6,202 nucleotides of DNA. It comes from Oscillospiraceae bacterium (GTDB lineage Bacteria; Bacillota; Clostridia; Oscillospirales; UBA929). The position numbers were made by a program, and so were the translations under genes. Each line of letters begins with the position of its first letter. The first letter of the stretch is position 1. A model generated the notes under the pieces. It worked only from the letters and a program-made list of their open reading frames with translations, was not told the origin of the DNA and did no database searches. The stretch covers positions 1 through 6,202 of the forward strand of contig WRLW01000094.1 of NCBI GenBank assembly GCA_009777435.1. The letters run 5' to 3'. Below, piece by piece: positions 6,151-6,202 of the stretch.

Positions 6151-6202
6151 CAGATTGCATAAACAGACGCTATTGTTTTGCATTATTAGCAAATGCTCTT
6201 GT

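Larger units (their letters stand above)
6056..6201. mobile_element. REPIN-like element inside a larger terminal inverted repeat
   Basis: An outer perfect 11-bp inverted repeat CAAGAGCATTT / AAATGCTCTTG (6056-6066 and 6191-6201) extends inward to 17 matches in 20. Inside it two REP units face each other (6078-6101 minus and 6127-6150 plus) across a 25-bp spacer, with their GTAG feet inward. This is the layout of a REPIN, a doublet REP element mobilised in trans by a RAYT. The outer repeat gives a MITE-like 146-bp unit. The right end touches the window edge, so flanking target duplications cannot be judged. No T-run follows, so it is not an obvious terminator. Confidence 0.75.

Noticed and set aside
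6007..6192. 61-aa open frame on the minus strand
   Set aside because: It is made of the REP palindromes and inverted repeat, with no ribosome-binding site or protein-like pattern.
6056..6201. Downstream hairpins as an intrinsic terminator of the RAYT gene
   Set aside because: No T-run follows any of the stems on the plus strand.

Overview
The window looks like a fragment of a fairly GC-rich member of the Clostridia (Firmicutes). The partial 16S rRNA reads as clostridial, promoters match the housekeeping sigma consensus, Shine-Dalgarno sites are good, and the protein set (SecG, a 7TMR-DISM-type sensor kinase, an OmpR-type regulator, a J-domain/GGDEF-like protein, a REP-associated transposase) fits. 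I cannot place it to genus. All protein assignments come from reading the translations; no database search was possible.

Layout, left to right. (1) Positions 1-529, minus strand: the 5' part of a 16S rRNA gene that runs off the left edge. Its V1 hairpin (helix 6) is extended to about 149 nt where E. coli has about 32, and the extra arm is built from 7-nt repeats. (2) 530-877: the rRNA leader, a near-consensus rRNA promoter with an A-rich upstream tract, and the terminator of the next gene; no protein gene. (3) 878-2113, minus strand: a 411-aa protein joining a J domain, a middle domain that may be NTF2-like, and a GGDEF-like domain that has lost its signature residues. (4) 2114-2388: a divergent promoter region, with one strong promoter for the J-domain gene and one for secG. 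(5) 2389-2637: secG, closed by an intrinsic terminator. (6) 2784-5335: a two-component operon, a sensor kinase with a 7TMR-DISM-like layout and an OmpR/PhoB-type response regulator, overlapping by one base. (7) 5336-6202: a visibly AT-richer stretch with a REP-associated tyrosine transposase (RAYT) gene and, downstream, a REPIN-like pair of inverted REP palindromes inside a larger inverted repeat.

How the parts connect. The J-domain gene and the rRNA operon are codirectional but separated by a terminator and an independent promoter. SecG is a single-gene transcription unit. The kinase and regulator form one signalling pathway with no evident target gene here. The most unusual part is the RAYT region: one 24-bp REP palindrome occurs three times identically, twice inside the transposase reading frame (in opposite orientations, both read through) and once downstream. 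A fourth copy differs only by paired changes that keep the stem intact. The transposase and the element it presumably mobilises therefore share sequence.
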